Source: an uncultured Christensenella sp. (GTDB taxonomy: Bacteria > Bacillota > Clostridia > Christensenellales > Borkfalkiaceae). Taken from it: a DNA stretch of 64,000 nt. The stretch covers positions 124,001 through 188,000 of the forward strand of contig CAJTUK010000005.1 of the NCBI GenBank assembly GCA_910579525.1, in the 5' to 3' direction. The notes under the pieces were generated by a model. That model was not told the origin of the DNA. It searched no databases and was given only the letters and a program-made list of their open reading frames with translations. This document shows positions 7,302 through 16,762 of this stretch, piece by piece. Position numbers and translations under genes: made by a program. Every line of letters begins with the position of its first letter. Within the stretch, counting starts at the first letter, position 1.

Positions 7302-9145
7302 ACCTTTTATATCCGTTGGGATTACTCGGTTTAATCGGTATTCCCATACTTATCATTATTTATATAATAAAAAACAAATACACCGAGCAGGTAATTTCTT
7401 CGACTTATATCTGGACGTTGAGCGAAAAATTCCTAAAAAAGCGCAACCCTATAAACAAGCTCGTGGGAATTATCAGCCTTATCCTGCAAATTCTCGCCGT
7501 ACTCTTTGTTTCGGTCGCGGTCGCTCACCCCGTGTTCACAGTACCCGATTCCGCCAACGAATACCTTTTCATTTTAGACGGATCGGGCAGTATGAATATA
7601 ACCGAAGGCTCTAAAACCAGACTCGAAAGGGGCAAGGACGAAATCGCCTCTCTCATCAACGGTTCGCTCAACGGTTGCACTTACACCCTCGTATATGCCG
7701 GAACTACCACCGAAACGGTGTTCGACCGCACGGGCAACAAAGAGCAGGCGCTCAAACTTTTAAGCGGCGTATCGCCCGCCTATCTCAACACCGGTTTTTC
7801 CGACGCTCTCGCTGTGGCTCAACGCTATTTCAACGATTCGCCGTGGATAAAAACCTACCTTGTCACCGATAAGGTCGTGCGCGAGCACGAAAACGTAGAA
7901 ATCGTCAACGTCGGTTCGGGCGTGGACAATTACGCACTGTCCGACGTAGACTACGCTCTCGCGGACGGAAAAATAAAAATCAAGGGCAACGCCATGAGTT
8001 ACAGCGGCGCCGCTTCGCTCGAAATCAATCTGTTTATAGACGGCTCGCGCGACGCTTCCGGTTCCGTCAGGGTAGAAGTGCCCGAGTACGAAAAAACGCC
8101 CTTCGAATTCGAAGCGGACTACGCCGATTTTAAGTATATCCGCGTGGCAATCGCAAACCGCGACGCGTTGGAGTCCGATAACGAAGTAATATTTTACAGC
8201 CCCGAAGCCGAGGCTTCTTACAACGTTCTTCTGGTCAGCGACGCTCCGTTCTTTTTGGAGTCCGCGCTCGAAATCAAAGACAGCGTAAGCGTAAAGTCCG
8301 TTACGATAAAGGAGTACGACCGTTTTGTCAGCGGTTACGATTTATACATTTTCGACGGCGTTTCCGGCGTTTCGATGCCCCGTGACGGCGCGGTGTGGTT
8401 CGTAGACCCCAAAGACAGCGTGTCCGGTAGCGGATTCACCTATCAGGGCGTTCAGTCGAGCGGCGAGGGCTTAAAACTCGTATACAGCACAAAGAGCACA
8501 AGCGTGGTAGATTTAATGCGCAAAAATCTGCTTAAAAACGATATATTCGTGACCGAATTCGCAAAATGCGGACTATACCGCAAATTCTATTCGTTGCTTT
8601 CTTACGACGGGAACGACGTGGTCTTTGCAGGCGCCAATTCGCTTGGCAACCGCGAGGTGGTAATAGCTTTTGATATTCATAAATCGAATTTGCCGGTCAA
8701 TGCGGATTTCGTAACTTTAATAAACAACCTGTTCGCCTACACCTTCCCCAACGCGTTCGACAAAACGTCTTACGTTTGCGGAGAAACCGTTCAGCTCAAC
8801 ATTCCCGCAAACTGTTCGGGCGTAAGGGTAGACAGTCCCCGTCAAAACGTTTCCTATCTGGGTACGGGCGGCGGCTCTTGCGAACTCTATCTTTCCGAAG
8901 CGGGACTGTACACCGTCACCGTTCTCGCGGACGGAGGCGAACGCATATTCAATATTTTCGCCGCTATTCCCGAAGAGGAGCGTATCCCGCTCGTTGCGGA
9001 GAGTGCATTCAAAATCACGGGCGAAGCCGGCGAAATGAAAAAGAGCGGAACTTACGAAGACCTGCTCGCATGGTTTATTATTCTCGCGGTGCTTCTCGCC
9101 GCCGACTGGGGGGTATATTGTTATGAACAGTATCAGCTTCGATAA
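7298..9145 (+). CDS. BatA-like membrane protein with one von Willebrand A domain
   Basis: The protein has 615 residues: a membrane helix at the N-terminus (LLGLIGIPILIIIYII), a second at about 55-80, a vWA domain at about 90-205 with the metal-binding motif DGSGS, a long beta-rich region, and a C-terminal membrane helix (LLAWFIILAVLLAADWGVY). BatA/BatB-type proteins sit in the membrane with the vWA domain outside and work with MoxR. ATG 7298 overlaps the DUF58 stop, and its own end overlaps the next gene by 23 bases, so these genes form a tightly coupled unit. Ligand and function are unknown. Confidence 0.88.
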   Translation: MNLLYPLGLLGLIGIPILIIIYIIKNKYTEQVISSTYIWTLSEKFLKKRNPINKLVGIISLILQILAVLFVSVAVAHPVFTVPDSANEYLFILDGSGSMNITEGSKTRLERGKDEIASLINGSLNGCTYTLVYAGTTTETVFDRTGNKEQALKLLSGVSPAYLNTGFSDALAVAQRYFNDSPWIKTYLVTDKVVREHENVEIVNVGSGVDNYALSDVDYALADGKIKIKGNAMSYSGAASLEINLFIDGSRDASGSVRVEVPEYEKTPFEFEADYADFKYIRVAIANRDALESDNEVIFYSPEAEASYNVLLVSDAPFFLESALEIKDSVSVKSVTIKEYDRFVSGYDLYIFDGVSGVSMPRDGAVWFVDPKDSVSGSGFTYQGVQSSGEGLKLVYSTKSTSVVDLMRKNLLKNDIFVTEFAKCGLYRKFYSLLSYDGNDVVFAGANSLGNREVVIAFDIHKSNLPVNADFVTLINNLFAYTFPNAFDKTSYVCGETVQLNIPANCSGVRVDSPRQNVSYLGTGGGSCELYLSEAGLYTVTVLADGGERIFNIFAAIPEEERIPLVAESAFKITGEAGEMKKSGTYEDLLAWFIILAVLLAADWGVYCYEQYQLR

Positions 9146-11813
9146 TCCCTGGCTGTTGTTTATCATAATTCCCGCGGTTGCGGCGGTCTCGGTCCCGTTC
9201 GCTTTTGCGGTGCGTTCCGATAATCGCAACGGCCATAATATAGCGTCGCTCTCAATCCATATCTTAATGGCGGTTATAATCGCTTTCGCGGCGGCGGGCA
9301 CAACCGTCGTTACGGTGCTTACGGAAACAAACGTCTACGTTTTAGCCGACGTTTCGTATTCGGCTTCGCGAAATTTAGATACGGTCGACGGCTATATCGA
9401 AAACCTGCAAAACAACCTGCCCCGCAATTCCAAAATGGGGGTGGTGTGCTTCGCAAAGGACTGCGAAGTGCTCACACAACTCGGCGAAGAACTCAAAAGC
9501 GTAAAAGAGGCGCGTCTCGACGATACCGAAACAAACATATCTTCCGCGCTCGAATTTACGGGTAAACTTTTCGGCGACAACGTAATAAAGCGCATAGTTC
9601 TCATAACCGACGGCAGGCAGTCCGATCGCCGCGCAACCTCAAACGACTTAAAGCGTACCGTAGAAGGGCTTGCCCTTTCGGGCGTGCGCGTGGACGCCAT
9701 TTATATCGACGACAATATTCCGCAGGGCGTTAAAGAAATTCAGGTGGACGGCGTCGACTACACAAAAACGGCGTTTTTGGGCGGGAAAAGCAATACGGTA
9801 ACGGCGTATATACGCAGCAGTTACACGGCGCTTAATATGACGGTTTCGCTCTATGCGGGCGAATTGCGCGTAGACAGCCGCATCGTAAACCTGTCCGCTG
9901 GCTCCACGCCCGTAACTTTCGCTCTTCCTTCCGACGTTCGCGGCGAATTCGACTACGAAATCCGCGTCGACGGTCTCACGGAAGAAGACGACTCCTGTAC
10001 TTTCAATAATAAAATTACGTTCACGCAGCGCATATCGGACGCGGTCAGCGTTCTGCTGATCACCGAAAAACCCGAAAACGAAACGTATTTAAGGCAGATT
10101 TACGGCGATAAATCAAATATAGAGTGCTTTACGGTTACGCAGGGAAGCGTAATCCCCTGCACCGTGGAAGAACTCTGCAAATACGACGAAATCGTGCTTG
10201 CCGACGTCAACCTCAAAAAGGCTGAAGGCTACAAAATGTTTACCGACGCCCTCGACAAAGTCGTTTCGGTATTCGGTAAAAACCTGCTCACGGCAGGCAA
10301 CGTTTCGTTACAGAATACAAAGGATTCGGGGCTTTTGCAGCTCGGCGATATGTTGCCGGTGCGCTACGGATATAACGACAGCGACCCCAAGCTCTACACA
10401 ATAGTCATAGACACGTCGCGCAGTATGGAAACCAACGAGCGCCTCTGGATGGCTAAAGAGGCGTCAAGGCAAATAGCAACCCTGCTCGGAGCCAACGACA
10501 GGCTCTGTATAGTGGAGTTCAACGGCGACGTGCGCGTCGCGCTCGCTCCTACCGAAGCGTCCAAGCGCGAAACCATAAACAACGTCATAGACAACCTCGG
10601 CGTTTTGCAGGGCACGCTCATTTACAGGGGGCTCGAAGAAGCCTACAAACAGATTTCGTCCCTCACTATGTATAAAGAAAAGCAAGTCATGCTCATTTCC
10701 GACGGACTTTCTTATTCGGCAGGCGACGACGATCCCGCCGAAATAGCCGACAGAATGCGCGCCGACAATATAAAAGTTTCGGTAATAGACGTGGGCAGGG
10801 GCGGCGACTACGATACTTCCGCAAACGCAAAAGAGGCGGTGCGCCTTCTCAAAGCGATTGCGGGGCTCGAAGCTCCCTACTGCAAGGGCGAATATTTCTA
10901 TACGATTTCGCTCGAAGACCTTTCAAAAATTATTTTAACGGAAATCGCCGACGACGTCACAGAGACGGTTATCGAGGCGCAGTCCACCGTTATAAAGAAC
11001 CGCCGCACCGACGCCTTGTTAGAGGGCTTGCCGCAGGAGACCGAACTCGGAAAAATCGGCGGGCTGTTAAACAACAGCGCCAAGGGTTCGGCTATAACCG
11101 TGCTTAAAGCGGAATATTTCAAAACCGCCGTACAGGATAACGTTCAGGTTCCTCTCTATGCGTACTGGACTTACGGTAACGGAAAAGTTTCCAGCTTCAC
11201 CAGCGAGCTTTCGGGCAGCTGGACGGACGGCTGGGAGCATAAAGCAAAGTTCTTCGAAAACGTTTTTACCGAAAACACGCCGTCGTCCAAAACCGATAAA
11301 CCATATTTGACCGACGTCTCGTTGGACGGCAGTTTCGGCAGAATCAGTCTCACGCCGCTCAACCTCTACGCCGAAACCCAAGCGGAACTCGAAGTCACCG
11401 CGCCCGACGGCACGTCGAAATCATACTCGTTCTTGCCCGACAGCACGGGTTACTACTGCGAATTCGAGGCGGACGACATAGGCAAATACGGCTTGAACAT
11501 AAAGTATGTTTCCGACGGAGAAAATTACAACTCCTCCGCCGTACTCAACGTAACGTATTACGACGAGCATAACGTTTTCGCCAACTTCGACGCTTCCGAG
11601 CTATACAAAGCGGTCGGCGGAAGCGGAACCGTCAGCGAAGACGGAAACCTCAAAATAGAAAACGACATCCGCGACGTTGGCACGTACGAGTATCCGCTTA
11701 CGGTAATTTTGCTGTCCGTTGCGGCGGCTCTGTTCGTAATAGATATAATGGTCCGCAAACTTAAGTGGGCAGACGTTAAAAACCTTTTTATCAAAATCGA
11801 TAAAAAGAAATAG
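9123..11813 (+). CDS. Membrane protein with two von Willebrand A domains
   Basis: This 896-residue protein has two N-terminal membrane segments (about 10-30 and 40-65), a vWA domain with DVSYS at about 77, a second vWA domain with DTSRS at about 427, a further beta-rich region, and a C-terminal membrane helix (about 862-880) with a short basic tail. Both vWA domains keep the DxSxS metal-site motif. Similar large proteins with a glutamine-amidotransferase-like fold between the domains occur in MoxR operons; I cannot confirm that fold here. The gene is last in the overlapping block, and the lipoprotein gene starts 8 bases later, so the whole set is likely one envelope complex. Confidence 0.88.
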   Translation: MNSISFDNPWLLFIIIPAVAAVSVPFAFAVRSDNRNGHNIASLSIHILMAVIIAFAAAGTTVVTVLTETNVYVLADVSYSASRNLDTVDGYIENLQNNLPRNSKMGVVCFAKDCEVLTQLGEELKSVKEARLDDTETNISSALEFTGKLFGDNVIKRIVLITDGRQSDRRATSNDLKRTVEGLALSGVRVDAIYIDDNIPQGVKEIQVDGVDYTKTAFLGGKSNTVTAYIRSSYTALNMTVSLYAGELRVDSRIVNLSAGSTPVTFALPSDVRGEFDYEIRVDGLTEEDDSCTFNNKITFTQRISDAVSVLLITEKPENETYLRQIYGDKSNIECFTVTQGSVIPCTVEELCKYDEIVLADVNLKKAEGYKMFTDALDKVVSVFGKNLLTAGNVSLQNTKDSGLLQLGDMLPVRYGYNDSDPKLYTIVIDTSRSMETNERLWMAKEASRQIATLLGANDRLCIVEFNGDVRVALAPTEASKRETINNVIDNLGVLQGTLIYRGLEEAYKQISSLTMYKEKQVMLISDGLSYSAGDDDPAEIADRMRADNIKVSVIDVGRGGDYDTSANAKEAVRLLKAIAGLEAPYCKGEYFYTISLEDLSKIILTEIADDVTETVIEAQSTVIKNRRTDALLEGLPQETELGKIGGLLNNSAKGSAITVLKAEYFKTAVQDNVQVPLYAYWTYGNGKVSSFTSELSGSWTDGWEHKAKFFENVFTENTPSSKTDKPYLTDVSLDGSFGRISLTPLNLYAETQAELEVTAPDGTSKSYSFLPDSTGYYCEFEADDIGKYGLNIKYVSDGENYNSSAVLNVTYYDEHNVFANFDASELYKAVGGSGTVSEDGNLKIENDIRDVGTYEYPLTVILLSVAAALFVIDIMVRKLKWADVKNLFIKIDKKK

Positions 11814-11821
11814 GAGGCGTA

Positions 11822-13318
11822 ATGAAAAATAAATTAATCTGCGTTTTCATAGCGCTTTTTACCGCGGTGTGTATATTTGCGGGCTGTAACGGCGGCGGTG
11901 GTCCCGTGCGCGAGCCGAACGGCGGCGGCGACGTAGATCCGGGACAGAGCAGCGGCGATTTCACCGTAACGCTCACGCTCAACGGCGCTCCGTTCAGTCC
12001 CTCCGACAACGTAACGGCAACTTGGGACGACGGCGAAAGCCGCTCGGTAACAGCTAAATTCGGCTCCGACGGCGTGGCGCGCGCTTCCGGTCTTGACGGC
12101 GACTATACCGTCAGAGTCAGCGGCTTGCCCTCCGAATACGCGTTCGACCCCAACGGCACCGTCGCAACAAACTACAACCGCAAAATCGAACTCAAAATTT
12201 ACCGTGCGATAGTCCTTCCCGCGTTTCAGCCTCCGCAGTTCGGCGACGTGTTATACGGCGCCGTGGAGCTCCGCTCGGAGGGGGCGTACAGAATCACTCT
12301 CCGCGATAAGTCGGAAATATACTATTGTTTCTTCGAGCCCCGTATTCACGGAATGTACTCGGTAAAATCGCTTATCGATATAACCCAAAACGAAATAAAC
12401 CCAAAATATCAGGTTTGTAGCGGAACGCGTTACGGCGCGCGCTATAAGGGCGCCATAGTCGACGGCGGCGGTGCAAGCTCAACCTATACGGTCAACTTCG
12501 ATCACCGCACGGGCTTTAACTTTGACGAGGTAAACGGCGGAATTCTCATCTTCGGCGTTCTTGCCGAAACCCGCAATCTCGAATTTCCGCTCACCTTCGA
12601 TATTCTTTTAGAGCGTACGGGCGACTACGAACGGCAGGACATAAACGCTCCAATCGTAATACCCGAAGAATTTGCCGCCGTTACCTCGGGCAAAATAGAC
12701 GTTCAGGAGTTCAGAGCTCAAAAAGATGCGTTTATGCGCGGTCAGGGCAACAACCGCGTCTTCACAATGTTTTACCCCGCGGGGCATTTAAATGGCGATC
12801 TGGTCGCTTTCAATGAGAACACGGGCTATTATCACCTTTACGATAAGGCCACGGACACATACGGCGCGGTAATCTGCGCAAAGATCTCGCAGTCCTGCGG
12901 CATATTGGAAGAGCCGTTCAACACAATAGAATATATCGGCAACAAGGCGTTGACTATTGACGACAATTACGACAAATTCTATAAAAAGACCCCGCCCAAA
13001 TATAAGGATAAAGATTACCATTATATAAATTATAAGGTATTTATCGAAGGATACAGAGGTATTGCCTCGCACGAGGCGGCTTTCCCCGGAATATCCCAGC
13101 AGTTCGCGCCCTATGCCGGCGAATACGGCTATGCCGAGCTCTGCAACAGCGACGGCGTGTATCCCGTAAACAAAGAGCTCCAACGCTTTTTGCAAGGCTA
13201 TGCAACCAACGCAAGGCTGTTTATGGACGGCAACGGCTGGGCTGAAACGGACAACGAATTGAAGCTTATGTCCGCCGAAGAAGACCAGTGGATGTTCGCT
13301 TGCGGATATTACGAATAA
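11822..13318 (+). CDS. Hypothetical lipoprotein closing the MoxR/vWA operon
   Basis: This 498-residue protein has a clear lipoprotein signal (MKNKLICVFIALFTAVCIFAGC), so Cys22 should be lipidated and the mature protein anchored outside the membrane. A Gly-rich linker is followed by a domain (about 43-120) that resembles a small carboxypeptidase-regulatory or Cna-B-like beta sandwich, judging by its alternating hydrophobic pattern; this is a weak inference. The remaining residues match no family I know. AGGAGG (11814-11819) is directly upstream. Its position makes it a likely extracellular partner of the vWA proteins. Confidence 0.8.
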   Translation: MKNKLICVFIALFTAVCIFAGCNGGGGPVREPNGGGDVDPGQSSGDFTVTLTLNGAPFSPSDNVTATWDDGESRSVTAKFGSDGVARASGLDGDYTVRVSGLPSEYAFDPNGTVATNYNRKIELKIYRAIVLPAFQPPQFGDVLYGAVELRSEGAYRITLRDKSEIYYCFFEPRIHGMYSVKSLIDITQNEINPKYQVCSGTRYGARYKGAIVDGGGASSTYTVNFDHRTGFNFDEVNGGILIFGVLAETRNLEFPLTFDILLERTGDYERQDINAPIVIPEEFAAVTSGKIDVQEFRAQKDAFMRGQGNNRVFTMFYPAGHLNGDLVAFNENTGYYHLYDKATDTYGAVICAKISQSCGILEEPFNTIEYIGNKALTIDDNYDKFYKKTPPKYKDKDYHYINYKVFIEGYRGIASHEAAFPGISQQFAPYAGEYGYAELCNSDGVYPVNKELQRFLQGYATNARLFMDGNGWAETDNELKLMSAEEDQWMFACGYYE

Positions 13319-13350
13319 TGGTTAATATTAACCGACGGTATAACGTTATC

Positions 13351-13392
13351 AACGCCCGCGCTTTTAAAGCGCGGGCGTTATTTTTCTTTTTT
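13351..13392 (+). terminator. Terminator of the MoxR/vWA operon
   Basis: AACGCCCGCGCTT and AAGCGCGGGCGTT form a long GC-rich stem (13351-13379) followed by a T-rich tail. The 13319-13705 gap also holds AT-rich DNA with repeated TTTATAAAAATT-like runs and the promoter and leader of the next gene. Confidence 0.95.
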
Positions 13393-13555
13393 ACCGCGTT
13401 TGCCGCAGGGCGGCAGAAAACACCGCGCATGAATATTAAACGTATTTTTATACATTTTTTACAAATTCCGCACTATATAATTATACAAATTTTCATAATA
13501 TTGCTAATTTTATAAAAATAATTTGAATTTTTATAAAATTTTTTATAAAAATTGC

Positions 13556-13584
13556 TTGCAAAATGAATTTTTATGTGATAAAAT
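13556..13584 (+). promoter_or_regulatory. Promoter of the lipoprotein gene at 13706
   Basis: TTGCAA (13556-13561), 17-base spacer and TAAAAT (13579-13584), with TGTGA before the -10. Transcription should start near 13591, just before the paired hairpins of the leader. Confidence 0.75.
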
Positions 13585-13608
13585 TCATTGTAATATACAA
13601 ATAAATTA

Positions 13609-13665
13609 AAACTTGCGAAAGGGGTACCCCTTTCCGTGCGCCGGTAGCGCACGGAACAAGTTTAA
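13609..13665 (+). promoter_or_regulatory. Leader with two abutting hairpins inside an outer stem
   Basis: AAAGGGGTACCCCTTT (13618-13633) is a perfect 16-base palindrome. It abuts a second hairpin, CCGTGCGC-CGGTA-GCGCACGG (13633-13653, sharing one base). Flanking AACTTG and CAAGTT can close both in an outer stem, giving a three-way junction. The structure begins about 20 bases after the predicted start of transcription. The same layout recurs at 28686 and 54521. Function unknown: mRNA stability, a protein site or a sensor are all possible. Confidence 0.6.
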
Positions 13666-13705
13666 ATGTAAATAAATTAAAATCCGCAGGATTTTTGGAG
13701 GTATT

Positions 13706-15568
13706 ATGAATAAATTGTTAAAACGCACGTTACTAGTGGCTCCCGTAGCCTGTTTGTCTTTGAGCCTCGGCATGTTCGCGGCGGCATGTACCCCCGATAA
13801 TCCCGACCCGAATCCTCCCCACACTCACAGTTACACCGAGTGGGACCACGACTCCAAACAGCACTGGAAGTACTGCCTTGACTGTCCCGACAATGCTACG
13901 GACGAAAAGAACGCTCACGAGTTTTCCGGCGACGACCAGGCTTGCGAATGCGGCGCCAAGCGTGAAAAAACCATTGAAATGAGTGCGGGGGCAAATCCCG
14001 TCACTATAGACGGCGAAACTACCGTCGCATGCATAGGCGGTTACGGCACCTATCGCCTTACGGCAAGCGTAAACGGCGCCCGCAGCTACAAATTCACTCT
14101 CGGAACGCAGGAGTTCACCATAGACGCGGCTCATACGTCGTTTATATTCGATATCGAAGACGGCGAAGTCGAAGTGTACAATCCGGACGCTTCCGACAAT
14201 AAAATTAAAAACGTTTCGGGCGTGGAGTTCAAAATTACTCCCGCGGCAGACTATTCTACCGAAACCGCAAAAGACAGCCTGTCTCTGCAATTGGATTTGC
14301 TTTCCAAGTATCTGAAAGAAGGGAACAACTCTCTCGACGTGAGCGAACCCATAACTAACCTCTATTCAAAAAATTCCAAATTCGGCGAGCATGAGTTCGA
14401 GTTCGATATCGAGGACGACGGCGAATATACCGTGGAGATTTTCGGCAAAAATCCGGTAACCAAAACAGTCAATAAAATCAATAAGAAATTTACCGTTGAT
14501 TTACGGACGAATAACTGCACTCTCGAACAAACTGGCACGGGCGGAACGTCTTACTTGTTTGCTATAAAAATCACTCCCAAAGCGGGCTCCGCTCAAAACA
14601 TAGATTTCTACCTTCTTACTCCTCAGGAACCTATCGAAACCGATTACGGCAAAGAGTTCTGGATTTCCGGTTCCAAAAACCCCGCTATTCTCGATAAGTT
14701 CAACGGCGAGCAGGAGGTAACAATCAACGCGGCGGCGGATAAAACCGATTACGCGTTAGTGGGTTCGGCATATTTCGGCGGATTCACGGTGTTCGTCGGT
14801 ACTGAAGAAGTCGGCAAGTTCGCAGCCGAAGAAGACCCTTCGGGCGACAACAAATTGGAAGTAAATATCCCTCTTACGTTAAAACCCGAACATTTCGATA
14901 ACGGTAAACTGGTCTTAACCTTTAAATTCCAAAGCACGTCGGGCATTCACCTCGTGGCAAAACTCACTAAATACGTTGCTCCCGTAGACAATACGGTGTT
15001 GCAGCTCGGAGAAGAAACAGAGTGCTCCGAAAAAGACGCGAAAGGCGAAGAGGAGAATAAAAAGTATATTTACACCTTTACCGCGCCTATAGCTGGCTGG
15101 TATAAGTTCACGTTCAGCGGCTCCCCTAAATATACGTTTACTATGGGAGATAACGATCCCAAAGCGTTCGGTTTCGGCGGCGCTTCCGAAGTAGTGCAGC
15201 TTGCGGCAAATCAAACGGTTACGGTTGAAGTCAGCGATGTTCCCACGTTCGGCGGCGTGCTCACTATACTGGTGGAAACCACCGAAGAGCCTCCCGCAGT
15301 CAAAGAGGGTGATTTCAAACTTAATGAAACTTTTACTACCACAGAAGACAAGATGAAAGGAGTTTTTATTGCCGAAGAGCAAGGCACTTATGTCGTAACT
15401 TTGCATGATACTTCCGGTTATGGATTGGGCGAGTATAAAATTGGCGATTATAAGGGCGCGTACACAAGTGAATTAACGGTTGTGAAGGAAGTAACTCTTG
15501 CTGCGGGTGAGGAGTTAAATATTGAAGTTTATTTCCCCGAAATAGATATAACGGTAACCAAAAAGTAA
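13706..15568 (+). CDS. Lipoprotein with one His/Cys cluster and beta-rich repeats
   Basis: The protein has 620 residues. The signal peptide ends in a lipobox (MFAAAC, Cys28). Next comes a short domain (about 39-85) with HTHSYTEW, HWKYCLDC, AHEF and CECGAK, the metal-ribbon-like module common in surface proteins of gut Clostridia. The rest is four or more beta-rich segments of about 120 residues, some resembling pre-peptidase C-terminal domains (GWYKFTFSGSPKYTFTMG). No catalytic motif is visible, so binding or adhesion is the likeliest role. GGAGG (13697-13701) precedes ATG 13706. Its leader carries the paired palindromes described separately. Confidence 0.8.
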   Translation: MNKLLKRTLLVAPVACLSLSLGMFAAACTPDNPDPNPPHTHSYTEWDHDSKQHWKYCLDCPDNATDEKNAHEFSGDDQACECGAKREKTIEMSAGANPVTIDGETTVACIGGYGTYRLTASVNGARSYKFTLGTQEFTIDAAHTSFIFDIEDGEVEVYNPDASDNKIKNVSGVEFKITPAADYSTETAKDSLSLQLDLLSKYLKEGNNSLDVSEPITNLYSKNSKFGEHEFEFDIEDDGEYTVEIFGKNPVTKTVNKINKKFTVDLRTNNCTLEQTGTGGTSYLFAIKITPKAGSAQNIDFYLLTPQEPIETDYGKEFWISGSKNPAILDKFNGEQEVTINAAADKTDYALVGSAYFGGFTVFVGTEEVGKFAAEEDPSGDNKLEVNIPLTLKPEHFDNGKLVLTFKFQSTSGIHLVAKLTKYVAPVDNTVLQLGEETECSEKDAKGEEENKKYIYTFTAPIAGWYKFTFSGSPKYTFTMGDNDPKAFGFGGASEVVQLAANQTVTVEVSDVPTFGGVLTILVETTEEPPAVKEGDFKLNETFTTTEDKMKGVFIAEEQGTYVVTLHDTSGYGLGEYKIGDYKGAYTSELTVVKEVTLAAGEELNIEVYFPEIDITVTKK

Positions 15569-15581
15569 AAATTTAATTTAA

Positions 15582-15608
15582 AAGCGCCCGCGCAACGCGC
15601 GGGCGCTT
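15582..15608 (+). terminator. Stem-loop after the lipoprotein gene
   Basis: AAGCGCCCGCG and CGCGGGCGCTT form an 11-bp stem with a 5-base loop. The T tract after it is poor, but it lies 14 bases past the stop, so termination is the likely role. Confidence 0.7.
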
Positions 15609-15662
15609 GACTTTACAAATAATGTCGCAATATATAAAAAAATATCAATAATTAAAAAACCG

Positions 15663-15691
15663 TTTACTTTTTTATGATTTTCTGATATAAT
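15663..15691 (+). promoter_or_regulatory. Promoter of the CvpA-like gene
   Basis: TTTACT (15663-15668), 17-base spacer, TATAAT (15686-15691) with TGA just upstream. AGGAGG at 15701-15706 serves ATG 15713. Confidence 0.75.
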
Positions 15692-15712
15692 ATAAAAAAA
15701 GGAGGTAAAATC

Positions 15713-16261
15713 ATGGTTGTTGCCGATTGGGTTGCCATAGGTATAGCGGTGGTGTTTTTGGCGCTGGGCGCGATTTTGGGCTTCGGCAGAGGTCTCAAAT
15801 TTTTCACAAGCGGCGTTTTCGGCATAATAATCGGGGTAGTAGTGTGCGCTCTGGTAGGAACCGTTTTCCTCAACGTGGGTTTCGTGGGCGACTTCGTTGC
15901 CAAATTCCCTTGGGAGTGGCTCGGCATAGTCGTTTACTATATTATCCTTTTCGTAATCGTGCAGGTGTTGCGCATAATTATCGTTCTGATTTTAAAAAGC
16001 ATTGTGGAAATGGACAATATCGTAATGAAGATTGTCAACAGAACGTTGGGCGCAGTGTTCTTTCTTGCGATAGGCGTGCTGTTGGCTCTTCTCGTGCTTA
16101 AAATAATAGGTTGGGTAGGCGGCGACACTGCCGAAGGTCTCTATAACAACCTCGTGGGCAGCGCGTTTAAAATCGACAAGGTTTACGAATGGGTCACGGG
16201 AATCGAATTCGATTTGCCTGAACTTCCCGAACTTCCTCAAATACCGGGCGTCACGGGTTGA
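15713..16261 (+). CDS. CvpA-family membrane protein
   Basis: A 182-residue protein with four predicted membrane segments (about 5-24, 31-53, 66-94 and 108-133). The central VNRTLGAVFFLAIGVLLAL matches the conserved N-R-x-x-G-x-x-F/L pattern of the CvpA/colicin V production family. The C-terminus is soluble and ends in Pro/Leu/Glu repeats (LPELPELPQIP), which may be a flexible tail. CvpA proteins affect envelope integrity and septation; their reaction is unknown. It is monocistronic, with its own promoter and terminator. Confidence 0.75.
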   Translation: MVVADWVAIGIAVVFLALGAILGFGRGLKFFTSGVFGIIIGVVVCALVGTVFLNVGFVGDFVAKFPWEWLGIVVYYIILFVIVQVLRIIIVLILKSIVEMDNIVMKIVNRTLGAVFFLAIGVLLALLVLKIIGWVGGDTAEGLYNNLVGSAFKIDKVYEWVTGIEFDLPELPELPQIPGVTG

Positions 16262-16284
16262 TTAAAGTTAGATTAAATGCTTAC

Positions 16285-16320
16285 GCGCCCGCGCTTAAAA
16301 AGCGCGGGCGCTCTATTTTT
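16285..16320 (+). terminator. Terminator of the CvpA-like gene
   Basis: GCGCCCGCGCTT (16285-16296) pairs with AAGCGCGGGCGC (16300-16311) around a 3-base loop, followed by a T-rich stretch. Confidence 0.92.
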
Positions 16321-16378
16321 ACCCCGCGAAAACATATGCGCAAGTCAATTTATAAAGACTTTGCGCATATTTTATAAT

Positions 16379-16744
16379 ATGGAATTTACGTTTTCCGCCC
16401 TCAAACAAAAGGACGTAATAAACTTAATCGACGGGAAGCACCTCGGCAGAGTGTGCGACATAACCTTTTCTTTTCCCGAAAACAATGTTTTGGGTTTTAC
16501 CGTAACGGGTTGCAAAGGCTTTCGTTTTTCAAAGCAAGAGGTGTTTCTGCCCGTAAAATGCGTGGTGAAAATAGGCGCGGACGCCGTGCTCGTCAAATTC
16601 GGCAAGGAAGAAAAGCCCGACGACTGTCATCCTCCCAAACCCGACTGCCGCCCCGACTTCTGTTGCCCGCCGCCCGAAAACCGTCCCCCGCGCGGCTTTC
16701 CTAATGACGGAAGCTCCCGCCGCGACTACGGCGAATACGAATAA
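16379..16744 (+). CDS. YlmC/YmxH-family PRC-barrel sporulation protein
   Basis: A 121-residue protein. The PRC-barrel domain (about 1-78) shows the family pattern LKQKDVINLIDGKHLGRVCDI and ends in VVKIGADAVLVKF. The C-terminus is Pro/Cys/Asp-rich (PDCRPDFCCPPP). I start at ATG 16379 because the domain begins there; the frame is open further upstream (16277), but that part overlaps the preceding terminator. No Shine-Dalgarno site precedes the start, and a TATAAT ends one base before it. A long imperfect hairpin (16335-16368) lies just upstream. YlmC/YmxH genes are common in spore-formers, often close to sigG; their biochemical role is unclear. Confidence 0.8.
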   Translation: MEFTFSALKQKDVINLIDGKHLGRVCDITFSFPENNVLGFTVTGCKGFRFSKQEVFLPVKCVVKIGADAVLVKFGKEEKPDDCHPPKPDCRPDFCCPPPENRPPRGFPNDGSSRRDYGEYE

Positions 16745-16762
16745 TTTCTCCCGCGCCTTTTA

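Noticed and set aside
13440..13600. AT-rich repeats as a replication origin or attachment site
   Set aside because: There are no DnaA boxes or replication genes; the repeats are simple A/T runs next to a promoter.
16277..16378. Upstream extension of the YlmC-like protein
   Set aside because: It would overlap the terminator hairpin at 16285-16311, has no ribosome-binding site, and lies before the conserved domain start.
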